Shown: positions 1 through 7,637 of the stretch, in pieces | How positions within the stretch are numbered: position 1 is the stretch's first letter | Layout: every line of letters starts with the position of its first letter | Assembly: GCA_964370315.1 (NCBI GenBank) | Contig: CAYJIS010000004.1 | Coordinates: forward strand, 4,594 to 68,593 | Source of the DNA: CAYJFX01 sp964370315 | GTDB lineage: Bacteria > Spirochaetota > Spirochaetia > Treponematales > Treponemataceae | Direction of reading: 5' to 3' | Length of the DNA stretch: 64,000 nucleotides | Program-made: the position numbers and the translations under genes | Notes under the pieces: generated by a model | The model's input: the letters and a program-made list of their open reading frames with translations, nothing else | Told to the model about the DNA's origin: nothing | The model's database searches: none

Positions 1-7
1 TTTCTTT

Positions 8-13
8 CTCCTT
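8..13 (-). promoter_or_regulatory. Ribosome binding site of a gene beyond the left edge
   Basis: On the minus strand these bases read AAGGAG, a full Shine-Dalgarno, placed just after the metallophosphoesterase stop. It shows that the FHA-phosphoesterase operon continues leftward into a gene outside the window. Confidence 0.6.
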
Positions 14-22
14 AATGCTACA

Positions 23-1048
23 TTATTCAATTATAAGCGAAGCATTAGAACCGGTTTTTGTATCAAATATATCTGTACTAGGGTTAAACGCCCTATTAGG
101 ATCTACTATTGTAATAAATTGTTCATTTGGATTATGGATTTGTATCAATTTACCATCACTCAGTGCTTGGTGTGTTCCTCTACACGTAGTATGTCCAGAA
201 AAATATGTCCCGCACATTTTTGAAGGCAAGAGCTTATGTAACATACTTACAACGGCATCTTCATGACATTCGTAATTTCTCGTCCATGTGAGCCCCAAAG
301 AAACTTCTTCATCCAAATACGCGTTAATAAGTTCTTTTTTACTGTATTCAATCGCAGGTGCTGCATGGCTTATTAAAAAATTAGAGCCCCGCACAAAAAG
401 AGGTAGACTATGTTCAAATTTTGCGTATGCATGTAATACATCGTTTCCATAAAGTTTAAGCATAAAATCTTTAACCATTTCTCCTTCACTCGAAAACTTT
501 CTAAAAGGAAGGTTTCCTTTCCCATACTCATTTAATATGTTTTCATGATTGCCCTTTAAAAAGTGAAAATGCCTTGGAAAAGTACACTTTGTTTTCATCA
601 CAAGATTCATCAGGCCTAAGCCTTCTTCCATTTCCATGCACATATGGGTATTAAGAGCATTTCCTTTTTTCCATTCATCTTCTCCCAAAACCCATCTCGT
701 AAATGCTCTCTTTTCTGCATGAAGACCATCGCCAACACAAACAACTAAAACCTTTTCTTTTTCTAATGCTTCAAATATAGATAACGTTTCTCCAGTGTTA
801 TCATCAAATGTATATTTGAACTGTAAGATACTATTAAAAAAATCTAGTCGAGCATGTAAATCTGGAATTATCACTGTTGGAAGAGAAAAAGATGAAATAT
901 CAATAAACGCACCAATTTTGCCTGTAGAATCTCTTTCTCTAATGCTGTTATCTTCTGATTCTAAGACACATATAGTATTGTTAATATCTTCTAAAAACAT
1001 ATCTTTTTTTGGTAAGTTGTAAGTACTAAAAATATTTTGCGTATTCAT
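23..1048 (-). CDS. Calcineurin-like metallophosphoesterase (PP2A-like)
   Basis: Predicted cytoplasmic phosphoesterase of 341 aa with a two-metal centre. Family motifs run in order: PDLHAR (Asp63, His65), VGDG (Asp107), KGNHEN near residue 165, an ISHAAPA His and a late FSGHTT His. There is no signal peptide or membrane segment. The open frame extends 34 codons further upstream, but that part lies inside the FHA gene; the ATG at 1048 follows the FHA stop by 13 nt and has GGTGGA before it, so I start there. It is the second gene of a transcript led by the FHA gene. Pairing with a phosphothreonine-reading domain suggests a protein phosphatase, which is inference; the sequence does not fix the substrate. 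Confidence 0.88.
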   Translation of the reverse strand: MNTQNIFSTYNLPKKDMFLEDINNTICVLESEDNSIRERDSTGKIGAFIDISSFSLPTVIIPDLHARLDFFNSILQFKYTFDDNTGETLSIFEALEKEKVLVVCVGDGLHAEKRAFTRWVLGEDEWKKGNALNTHMCMEMEEGLGLMNLVMKTKCTFPRHFHFLKGNHENILNEYGKGNLPFRKFSSEGEMVKDFMLKLYGNDVLHAYAKFEHSLPLFVRGSNFLISHAAPAIEYSKKELINAYLDEEVSLGLTWTRNYECHEDAVVSMLHKLLPSKMCGTYFSGHTTCRGTHQALSDGKLIQIHNPNEQFITIVDPNRAFNPSTDIFDTKTGSNASLIIE

Positions 1049-1061
1049 GCTAAATCCACCA

Positions 1062-1409
1062 TCACGATAAAGCAATAGTATCGTTACCGATTGTGATTTT
1101 ATCTCCCTTTCTAATTCGCACATATTTATCTGGAGGTATTCTTTCTCCATTCAATAAAGTGCCGTTTGTGCTTTCCATGTCTTTAATAAAATATACTTCT
1201 CTAATCCTTTGAATTACCGCATGGTTTCGACTGGCAAGTTTATTATCAACTACAATATCACTTGTTGAAGCTCTGCCTAAAGTAATTTTTTCTGCACCTA
1301 CCTTAACTTTGTTGTTATTAAAAGTTAAGTACGAGATAGTATCGGTAGCAAGTATTCGGTCAAGCCGTTTTCCTACTGCACTTTCTGAAGAAATTGTTTG
1401 GTCATCCAT
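1062..1409 (-). CDS. FHA domain protein
   Basis: 115-aa protein made almost entirely of one forkhead-associated domain, a module that binds phosphothreonine peptides. The conserved points are visible: Gly45-Arg46, Ser60-Arg61-x-His63 and Asn82-Gly83, the set that contacts the phosphate. The first 35 residues are a non-FHA leader. The open frame runs 12 codons further, but the promoter at 1417-1445 lies inside that extension and its -10 ends 7 nt before the ATG at 1409, so translation starts at 1409 on a leaderless mRNA. It heads an operon with the metallophosphoesterase, which fits a phospho-signalling pair (inference). Confidence 0.9.
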   Translation of the reverse strand: MDDQTISSESAVGKRLDRILATDTISYLTFNNNKVKVGAEKITLGRASTSDIVVDNKLASRNHAVIQRIREVYFIKDMESTNGTLLNGERIPPDKYVRIRKGDKITIGNDTIALS

Positions 1410-1416
1410 ATACACT

Positions 1417-1445
1417 AGTATAGCATGAAATACTAGGAAAATCAA
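1417..1445 (-). promoter_or_regulatory. Promoter of the FHA gene, leaderless type
   Basis: Minus strand: -35 TTGATT (1445-1440), 17-nt spacer, -10 TATACT (1422-1417), then 7 nt to the ATG at 1409. No Shine-Dalgarno lies between, so transcription should begin at or next to the A of ATG. Confidence 0.7.
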
Positions 1446-1464
1446 CTAAAGTTTTTTTCTTATA

Positions 1465-2337
1465 CTACTCTTCATAGCAAGATATAATACTTTGTGTCCC
1501 TTCTTTTCCATGTCCTGTCGCTACCATTTTTTCATACATATCAGCTATGATATCTAAGGTTGGAAGATTTTTTCCCATTTCTCTCATTGCACCTTGCGCA
1601 ATCTTTAAGTCTTTTAAGAAGTGTTCATTCATAAAATACGGAGCAAAATCACCTTCTATCATCCTTGGCGCATTATTATCCATTTGCCAACTACCAGCTG
1701 CCCCCTTAGAAATCGCTTCTAGCACTTGCTTTACATCAAGTCCATTAGACTTTGCATACGTTACCGCTTCAGCACACGCTACTACGTTTCCTGCTACTGC
1801 TATTTGGTTACAAGCTTTACAATGCTGTCCACTTCCAGCTTTTCCTAAATAATTTATATTTTTTCCCATTATTTCAAATAATGGAAGAGCTTCATCATAA
1901 AACTTTTTTTCGCCTCCAACCATAATTGAAAGCGTTGCATTTCTCGCTCCGTTGTCACCTCCAGAAACAGGCGCATCTAGCATTCTAAATGTTTTACCTC
2001 TTTCACCACTCATTGCAATATCATGCATTTTTTTTGCTAATTGAGGTGATGAAGTTGTCATATCAACTAATAAAGTATTATTTTGTGCATGTGAAAAAAC
2101 ACCATTTTCTCCAAGATATATATTTTCTACATCCTGAGGATAGCCAACAATACTAAAAACAATTTGAGCAGCTTGAACACACTGTTCAATTGCTTTAACA
2201 GGCGTAATACCAAATTCTCTTAGCCGCTCTGCCTTTTCATAGGTTCTATTATAAACAGTAACACTATGTCCTTTTTGGGCTAAATGCTTTGCCATTGAGG
2301 AGCCCATAATCCCCGTTCCAATCCATGCTATATTCAT
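1465..2337 (-). CDS. Beta-hydroxyacid dehydrogenase (HIBADH / tartronate-semialdehyde reductase family)
   Basis: 290-aa NAD(P)-dependent oxidoreductase of the 3-hydroxyisobutyrate dehydrogenase family. An N-terminal Rossmann fold carries GTGIMGSSMA at residues 8-17; the substrate motif DAPVSGGDNGA lies in the middle; the catalytic lysine sits in GSGQHCKACNQ, followed by the all-helical C-terminal domain. Length is typical (about 290-300). Which acid it reduces or oxidises cannot be read from the sequence. The frame offers an ATG six codons upstream, but the TATAAT promoter box lies between the two, so I take the ATG at 2337. It stands alone downstream of its own promoter. Confidence 0.92.
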   Translation of the reverse strand: MNIAWIGTGIMGSSMAKHLAQKGHSVTVYNRTYEKAERLREFGITPVKAIEQCVQAAQIVFSIVGYPQDVENIYLGENGVFSHAQNNTLLVDMTTSSPQLAKKMHDIAMSGERGKTFRMLDAPVSGGDNGARNATLSIMVGGEKKFYDEALPLFEIMGKNINYLGKAGSGQHCKACNQIAVAGNVVACAEAVTYAKSNGLDVKQVLEAISKGAAGSWQMDNNAPRMIEGDFAPYFMNEHFLKDLKIAQGAMREMGKNLPTLDIIADMYEKMVATGHGKEGTQSIISCYEE

Positions 2338-2343
2338 ATCTTT

Positions 2344-2372
2344 ATTATACATCAACTTTGTTCAATCCACAA
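2344..2372 (-). promoter_or_regulatory. Promoter of the hydroxyacid dehydrogenase, leaderless type
   Basis: Minus strand: TTGTGG (2372-2367), 17-nt spacer, TATAAT (2349-2344), then AAAGAT and the ATG at 2337. The 6-nt gap and lack of a Shine-Dalgarno predict a leaderless transcript. Confidence 0.75.
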
Positions 2373-2480
2373 GATTATTAAACGAAGAACATATAGCAAA
2401 TGTATATTATTTAAAGCAGATAGTTTATCTTGTACAGACGCTGTGGTGCAATACGGATACTATTATAAAAAAACCTCCGT

Positions 2481-2507
2481 TTCATTAAAACTAAAAGCTT
2501 TAATGAA
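2481..2507. repeat. Hairpin in the spacer upstream of the YhhN gene
   Basis: A 9-bp inverted repeat, TTCATTAAA (2481-2489) and TTTAATGAA (2499-2507), with a 9-nt loop. On the minus strand a run of seven T follows about 7 nt after the stem, so it may be a weak terminator. The rest of the 2338-2607 spacer shows no gene I can support. Confidence 0.4.
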
Positions 2508-2607
2508 CAAATAACTCTTTCCCATAAAATGCCTTTTCTTGTTTTCTCAATAGCGATGCTGACTCAAAAGGATTATAAATTTCTTAGATAAATAATAGTT
2601 TTTTCCA

Positions 2608-2636
2608 TTTACTATTTTAAGAACATATAGTATACT
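2608..2636 (+). promoter_or_regulatory. Promoter of the YhhN gene, leaderless type
   Basis: TTTACT (2608-2613), 17-nt spacer, TATACT (2631-2636), then TTTTGT and the ATG at 2643. No Shine-Dalgarno precedes the start. Confidence 0.65.
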
Positions 2637-2642
2637 TTTTGT

Positions 2643-3350
2643 ATGAATATTACATTTTTACTTTGGTGTATACCATTTTTCGCAGTTTCTCTTTTTCACT
2701 TAGTTGTATGTGTTCTTAATAATAATAAGTTCGCAGATATTTCAAAAGCTCTTTTAATGCCAATGCTTTTATTTGGAGTATGGGGCTTTATGGGACTGAC
2801 TAAAGGTCAATCGGTGTTTGAACAAAACACACTCCTTCTTTCTTTAGGTATAGTTTTTGGTGGCATGGGCGACATGTACTTACTAAAGCAACATGAAACA
2901 CAAAACTTTTTTAGAGGTTTAGCAGCGTTCTTTATTGGACATGTTTTTTACCTCATAGTAATAGTATCACTAATCTCCTTTTTGCCTATTCCTCCTGTAT
3001 TTGTAGCTGTAGCAATTGTTGTATACCTTGTAATTGTTATAGCAACTTGGTTTATGAATAAACGTCCAAAAGGTGGTATTGGAGCAGCAATTGTTGTGTA
3101 TGCATTATTACTTACAGGCATTAATGCTATAGCACTCTTTTTGGTTGTTGGTTATTACATGCAAGGCGGTTTTGCAGCAATCCCACAAAATATCATAACC
3201 CTTTTTGTAGGTAGTTTGGCTTTCCTTATATCTGATGCAGTATTATCTTATACAATTTTTGTTAAAGAATTCCCAATGCATAGATTTATCGTTATGGTAA
3301 CATATCTTGCAGCTCAATTCTTAATTGTATTTTCAATTGCAACTATTTAA
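2643..3350 (+). CDS. YhhN/TMEM86-family membrane protein (lysoplasmalogenase-like)
   Basis: 235-aa integral membrane protein with about seven or eight hydrophobic segments over nearly its whole length. The family signature is seen in GGMGDMYLL followed by a segment with FFIGHVFYL, and in the last helix with TYLAAQFLIV. Members include mammalian lysoplasmalogenase TMEM86B, which cleaves the vinyl ether of lysoplasmalogens; activity in bacteria is little established, so the reaction is family-level inference. It is followed 21 nt later by the hexose-phosphate mutase with its own Shine-Dalgarno and may share a transcript with it. Confidence 0.82.
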   Translation: MNITFLLWCIPFFAVSLFHLVVCVLNNNKFADISKALLMPMLLFGVWGFMGLTKGQSVFEQNTLLLSLGIVFGGMGDMYLLKQHETQNFFRGLAAFFIGHVFYLIVIVSLISFLPIPPVFVAVAIVVYLVIVIATWFMNKRPKGGIGAAIVVYALLLTGINAIALFLVVGYYMQGGFAAIPQNIITLFVGSLAFLISDAVLSYTIFVKEFPMHRFIVMVTYLAAQFLIVFSIATI

Positions 3351-3371
3351 TTTTTAAAATGGAGATTTATC

Positions 3372-5141
3372 ATGGATAAACAAGAAATACTAGAACGTGC
3401 TAACCAGTATATTGATGAAGAAAAAAATGAAGGCTTTAAACAAGAAGTTATTGATTTAATTAAAAATGACAATACTAAAGAACTTGAAGATAGATTCTAT
3501 CAAAATCTTGAATTTGGAACGGGAGGTCTTAGAGGTTTAATTGGTGGTGGTACAAACCGCATGAATTCACTCGTTATTAACAAGGCAACCCAAGGATTAG
3601 CCAACTATTGTATAAAAGCCCTACCAGAAAAGGCAAAAGATGGGACATTAGCAGCTGTAATAGCATATGACTCTAGGCGTTATTCTGATGTATTCGCTCT
3701 TAATGCAGCCCTTATATTTTGTGCAAATGGATTTAAAACGTATCTCTTTTCGGGATTGCGTCCAACACCAGAATTATCATATGCAATTCGAAACTTAGGA
3801 TGCGTTACTGGTGTTGTCGTAACTGCTTCACATAATCCTCCTGAGTATAATGGGTACAAAGCGTATTGGCTTGATGGTGCACAAGTAACAGAGCCTCACG
3901 ACAAGGGAATTATAAACGAAGTTAACACCGTAAGTGAAGTAAAATCTATTTCTAAAGAAGATGCTCTTTCACAAGGAAAGCTTGTAATGATTGATTCAGA
4001 AATAGATGAAAAATATTGGGCAATGTGTAAAGAACAACTATTTCGTCCTGAATTAATAAAAGAAAAAGCAAAAGAAGTGCGCGTTGTATACACTCCTCTT
4101 CATGGAACAGGAGCTATGCATGTAGAAAAGGTTTTAGGTGATTTGGGACTTACCGTTATTACAGTACCAGAGCAACGAAGCCCAAATGGAGAATTTCCAA
4201 CAGTTGAAAAACCAAACCCTGAAGAAGCACCAGCACTTAAAATGGCAGTGGAATTAGCAAAAAAAGAAAAAGCTGATGTTGTAATGGCTACAGACCCAGA
4301 CTCAGATCGTTTTGGCTCTGCTGTTCCAGATAAAAATGGTGAATACGTTCTCATCACTGGTAACCAAATGGGTGTTCTCCTTACAGATTATATTATTCAT
4401 TCTAGAAAAGAACTTGGTAAAATGCCAAAAAATCCAGCTATGATTCGCTCAATTGTAACATCTCCAATGGTTGATGCAATTGCAGAAAAGAACGGGGTAT
4501 ACCTTGCTGAATGTTTAACAGGATTTAAATGGATTGCATCAGTAATGAAAGAATTTGAAACGTCTAAAGAACATGAATATATTTTTGGGTTTGAAGAAAG
4601 TTATGGATATAATATCGAAACAGATGTACGAGATAAAGACGGCATTTCAGCTGCTGCATTATGTGCAGAAATGACTCTTTACTGGAGATCTCAAAACATA
4701 AGCTTACTTGAAAGACTTGATATTCTTTACACAGAATACGGCTATTATGAAGACCGCGCAATAGCAAAGAACTTTTTAGGTTCTTCTGGAACTCAAACAA
4801 TGAAAAATCTTATGGCAAAACTACGTGCAGAAGGATTAAAAACTTTGGGCGGAAAAACTGTATTAACAATTAGAGATGTTGGTGAAAGCTATACATTTGA
4901 CCCAAAAAATCCAAGCGAAAAAACGAAAATAGATTTACCATCAAGTAATGTTTTGCAGTTCTTCTTAGAAGGTGGAACAATTGTAAGTGCTCGCCCTAGT
5001 GGTACAGAACCTAAAATTAAGTTTTATGTTAATTGTGTTGAACCAATTACTACAAATCTTGAGGATGCAAAAAAATCTGCTGCAAGTCTTTGTGATACAA
5101 TTGAAAAAGAAATATATGCAGTATTAGACAGTGCTCAATAA
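3372..5141 (+). CDS. Phosphoglucomutase/phosphomannomutase
   Basis: 589-aa alpha-D-phosphohexomutase, interconverting hexose 1- and 6-phosphates for cell-envelope sugar and glycogen-type metabolism in the cytoplasm. The four family motifs are present: the phosphoserine loop TASHNPPEYNG (Ser153), the metal loop TDPDSDRFG (from Asp308), the sugar-binding FGFEESYGYN, and the phosphate-binding RPSGTEPKIKFY near the C-terminus. The N-terminal EFGTGGLRG is typical of the long PgcA-like and PGM2 group, and length fits that group. GGAGA lies 8 nt before the ATG. Glucose versus mannose preference cannot be decided from sequence. Confidence 0.95.
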   Translation: MDKQEILERANQYIDEEKNEGFKQEVIDLIKNDNTKELEDRFYQNLEFGTGGLRGLIGGGTNRMNSLVINKATQGLANYCIKALPEKAKDGTLAAVIAYDSRRYSDVFALNAALIFCANGFKTYLFSGLRPTPELSYAIRNLGCVTGVVVTASHNPPEYNGYKAYWLDGAQVTEPHDKGIINEVNTVSEVKSISKEDALSQGKLVMIDSEIDEKYWAMCKEQLFRPELIKEKAKEVRVVYTPLHGTGAMHVEKVLGDLGLTVITVPEQRSPNGEFPTVEKPNPEEAPALKMAVELAKKEKADVVMATDPDSDRFGSAVPDKNGEYVLITGNQMGVLLTDYIIHSRKELGKMPKNPAMIRSIVTSPMVDAIAEKNGVYLAECLTGFKWIASVMKEFETSKEHEYIFGFEESYGYNIETDVRDKDGISAAALCAEMTLYWRSQNISLLERLDILYTEYGYYEDRAIAKNFLGSSGTQTMKNLMAKLRAEGLKTLGGKTVLTIRDVGESYTFDPKNPSEKTKIDLPSSNVLQFFLEGGTIVSARPSGTEPKIKFYVNCVEPITTNLEDAKKSAASLCDTIEKEIYAVLDSAQ

Positions 5142-5170
5142 CCAAGACATGCTGATTATCAAATACGATT

Positions 5171-5223
5171 AGACTGTTCCATTTACCACTACGTTTTGGT
5201 GGTACTGTGAATGGTCTTTTTTT
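5171..5223 (+). terminator. Terminator of the hexose-phosphate mutase gene
   Basis: An interrupted hairpin runs from AGAC...CCATT...ACCAC to GGTGG...AATGG...GTCT and is followed directly by a run of seven or more T. It lies between the convergent mutase and murI genes. Confidence 0.6.
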
Positions 5224-5236
5224 ATACTCTACTTTA

Positions 5237-6058
5237 TTAGTTACTCAAAACTCCACCATAGCGTATACCCATTCTTTCAGCTATGGTTTGATATCGCTCA
5301 TGAAAGCCTTCTGTATCTTTTTCACCTTCACTACCTGTAACAAAAAACAAAGGTGTAAAAGAGTCATCGCTTGCATCAGTGTGTATTGGTGCAACACGAA
5401 GGGCCTGATTTACAACCCCTGAGCACGAATCAATTATTTTCATATCAGGAGCAGCAAGTCGTGATGATATATCAACTATATGCAAAAAATGAGTACAGCC
5501 AAGTACTACTGTATCAACATTTTTATTTCTAAAAAAATCAACTACAGGTTGTACAGCATCTTCTTTTTGTTTATCACTCGCAAAAAAATAAGAATTTTCG
5601 ATAAATGATATGAGCTCAGGGTCACCACGAAAAACAACATCACAATCAGAGGCAAAGTCGCTCAGTAGTTTTTTTACGTAATCACTTTCTACAGTTCTAT
5701 TAGTAGCCAGCAAACCAATTCGCCTGTTTTTTGAAATCTCTCCTGCAATTTTTATTGCAGGGACGGTTCCAACAAAAGCAACGTGCGGAAACTGTTTTCT
5801 AAAAACATCGAGTGCTATTATCGAAAGAGTATTACAACTTATTACAACAGCTCGAGGCGTATAATGTTTAAAAATACTTTCAAGAGCCTGTGTTGCAGCT
5901 TGTGTAATTTCATCTGGTGACTTTTCTCCATACGGAAAATTTTTTGTATCAGCCAAATATATACAGCGTGCACTTTTACATTTTTCTGTAAGATGATGCA
6001 TATAAGGCAACCCACCTGTACCAGAATCTAAAAAAATAAAATCTACTTGTTCTTGCAA
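5237..6058 (-). CDS. murI: Glutamate racemase
   Basis: 273-aa enzyme making D-glutamate for peptidoglycan. The catalytic framework is complete: LDSGTGG (Asp11), NFPYGEK, the first catalytic Cys in ISCNTLS (Cys75), and the second in LGCTHF with its neighbouring His. The start is TTG at 6058, with TGGAGA 6-11 nt upstream; no in-frame ATG fits. The upstream zinc-ribbon gene ends at 6061, two bases before, so the two are translationally coupled. Length matches the family (about 260-290). Confidence 0.95.
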   Translation of the reverse strand: MQEQVDFIFLDSGTGGLPYMHHLTEKCKSARCIYLADTKNFPYGEKSPDEITQAATQALESIFKHYTPRAVVISCNTLSIIALDVFRKQFPHVAFVGTVPAIKIAGEISKNRRIGLLATNRTVESDYVKKLLSDFASDCDVVFRGDPELISFIENSYFFASDKQKEDAVQPVVDFFRNKNVDTVVLGCTHFLHIVDISSRLAAPDMKIIDSCSGVVNQALRVAPIHTDASDDSFTPLFFVTGSEGEKDTEGFHERYQTIAERMGIRYGGVLSN

Positions 6059-6060
6059 AA

Positions 6061-6351
6061 TTAATCTCCAAAAAGCGAATTAAACTGATTTTTTGCGGTT
6101 TCGACTTGTGTATAAAATGTATCTTTGTTTGTGATTGACCCAGTTGCATTCAATGAAAACCAATCACAAAAATTTGCCCTCTCTTTGTCTGATATTAACT
6201 CTTGTACGTGTTCTTTACAATCATACTGTGAACCCACAGAAAAATGATTGCAATTTTTACAACACCGTACATCAGATCCACAATGTGGACAGACCTCACT
6301 TCTAGCTATCGGAGGAGAAAAAGTAAGCTTTTTTGAACATTTATAGCACAT
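6061..6351 (-). CDS. Small zinc-ribbon protein
   Basis: 96-aa protein with many cysteines in its first half: MCYKC, CPHCGS, CCKNC, then YDCKE and a late FCDWF. The CxxC pairs make at least one zinc ribbon likely. I do not recognise a named family with a known function; similar small proteins with a CKNC...FCDWF pattern are annotated only as hypothetical. It leads a two-gene transcript with murI, starting on a leaderless message from the promoter at 6357-6385. A role in murI expression or cell-wall control would be speculation. Confidence 0.8.
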   Translation of the reverse strand: MCYKCSKKLTFSPPIARSEVCPHCGSDVRCCKNCNHFSVGSQYDCKEHVQELISDKERANFCDWFSLNATGSITNKDTFYTQVETAKNQFNSLFGD

Positions 6352-6356
6352 ACCAT

Positions 6357-6385
6357 ATAATAACCATTTGACTAAATATGTGCAA
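6357..6385 (-). promoter_or_regulatory. Promoter of the zinc ribbon-murI operon, leaderless type
   Basis: Minus strand: TTGCAC (6385-6380), 17-nt spacer, TATTAT (6362-6357), then ATGGT and the ATG at 6351. No Shine-Dalgarno is present. Confidence 0.68.
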
Positions 6386-6454
6386 TATCATACCATGTAA
6401 GTAAGTAGATATTTTTGATTTTTTATATATTGTCAACTAAAAGGAGATCTATAC

Positions 6455-7000
6455 ATGTTTGACAAATTAGAACCAGTTATTAAAGACACATTAAAATACA
6501 TTTGTGACAATAAAAAAATTGTCGGCCTAACAGTTACTAATGTAGATTTTAAGGATTGTGATTTTTCTAATAAACAATTTTATGGTTGCACTTTCAATAA
6601 TTGCACTTTCACCGATGTTAACTTAAACGAATGTAGAATGCGCATGTGTGTACTAGATTTTTCTGCTTTTTCAAACTGCTCTCTATCAAAAGCAAGTATT
6701 CACTTTACAAGTTTTTCAGGGTCTACTTTTTCTGATGCTGATTTTATAAATACAGATTTAATAAATTCAAATTTAAATGGTATAACTACTTTAAATTCTA
6801 AGTTTGATGACTCAGATTTATTTTCTTCGACATTTATCCGCGCAAGTTTTTTAGATACCACCTTTAATAACTGTAACATAAAAAAAACATGCTTTTTGCA
6901 TAGCAGTCATAAAAATGTTTCTTTTAAGTCTTCTAATACAAGAGAAGCCCTTTTTGATAAAGATGACAGTACTTTTCTAAATTATGGAGAAAAACACTAA
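6455..7000 (+). CDS. Pentapeptide-repeat protein
   Basis: 181-aa protein built mostly of pentapeptide repeats A(D/N)LXX-like, from about residue 30 to 170 (for example FKDCDFSNKQF, GCTFNNCTF, FSDADFINTDL, FNNCNI). Such repeats fold as a right-handed square beta-helix. The high content of Phe, Ser, Asn and Cys in the repeats is notable. No signal peptide is seen. AGGAG precedes the ATG. Its stop overlaps the start of the metallo-beta-lactamase gene, so the two are translationally coupled. Function of the family ranges from gyrase protection to unknown; nothing here decides it. Confidence 0.88.
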   Translation: MFDKLEPVIKDTLKYICDNKKIVGLTVTNVDFKDCDFSNKQFYGCTFNNCTFTDVNLNECRMRMCVLDFSAFSNCSLSKASIHFTSFSGSTFSDADFINTDLINSNLNGITTLNSKFDDSDLFSSTFIRASFLDTTFNNCNIKKTCFLHSSHKNVSFKSSNTREALFDKDDSTFLNYGEKH

Positions 7001-7611
7001 TGAAAATATACTACCACAAAAATTCTTCAAGAAATTCAAACTGTTATATCCTTGTAAACCCAAAAACCAAAAAAGCAATTATAATTGACCCAGGTCAATT
7101 AACACCCCAAATGATAGATCACATAGAAGAGGACAAATATAGTTTGGAAGCAGTATTTGTAACTCATGGTCATGGTTCTCTAATTGAAAGCTTGTCTACA
7201 TTACGAAAAGTATATAAACCTAAAATATATGCTGCAGACTCAGAGTTAATTGGAGAAGATACAAATATATTAAAAGGGGATGGTTTAATTAATACTGGAT
7301 CGTTCGAAGTAAAATACTATTCTGTTTCAGGTCATACTTCTGATTCCATGGCATTTAAAATAGCAAATTGTATTTTTACAGGTGATGCACTGCTTTCAGG
7401 TAGCATAGGAAAGACGACAAATCCTTATGCAAAAAAACTCCTCATTGCTAACATACAGAATAAAATTTTTATACACGATGATAAGACAATTGTGTTTCCA
7501 AAACATGGTCCACTAACTACGATAGCCTCCGAAAAAAAATTTAACATGGAATTAGGATGCCCAATGCTACACACCCCTATAGGAATAAAAAAAGATAAAG
7601 AGGTTGACTGA
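7000..7611 (+). CDS. Metallo-beta-lactamase-fold protein with a degenerate metal site
   Basis: 203-aa MBL-fold protein resembling glyoxalase II/YcbL-type hydrolases. The canonical HxHxDH is here HGHGSL: His56 and His58 remain but Asp60 and His61 are replaced by Ser and Leu. Downstream ligands are kept (His112 in SGHTSDS, Asp129 in FTGDAL, His169 in PKHGPL). It may therefore bind one metal or be inactive. The ATG overlaps the stop of the pentapeptide gene. The substrate is unknown. The loss of the second-metal ligands is seen directly; loss of activity is inference. Confidence 0.85.
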   Translation: MKIYYHKNSSRNSNCYILVNPKTKKAIIIDPGQLTPQMIDHIEEDKYSLEAVFVTHGHGSLIESLSTLRKVYKPKIYAADSELIGEDTNILKGDGLINTGSFEVKYYSVSGHTSDSMAFKIANCIFTGDALLSGSIGKTTNPYAKKLLIANIQNKIFIHDDKTIVFPKHGPLTTIASEKKFNMELGCPMLHTPIGIKKDKEVD

Positions 7612-7632
7612 AACATAAAATATCCGTATAAT
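7604..7632 (+). promoter_or_regulatory. Promoter of the MATE gene, leaderless type
   Basis: TTGACT (7604-7609), 17-nt spacer, TATAAT (7627-7632), then CCTAT and the ATG at 7638. This is the best-matching leaderless promoter in the window; its -35 overlaps the end of the preceding gene. Confidence 0.8.
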
Positions 7633-7637
7633 CCTAT

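Noticed and set aside
2496..2609. Small minus-strand frames resembling a gene remnant (ends KAFYGKELFVH)
   Set aside because: Two short frames overlap with a stop between them; no start with ribosome site and no family I can name, so it may be chance.
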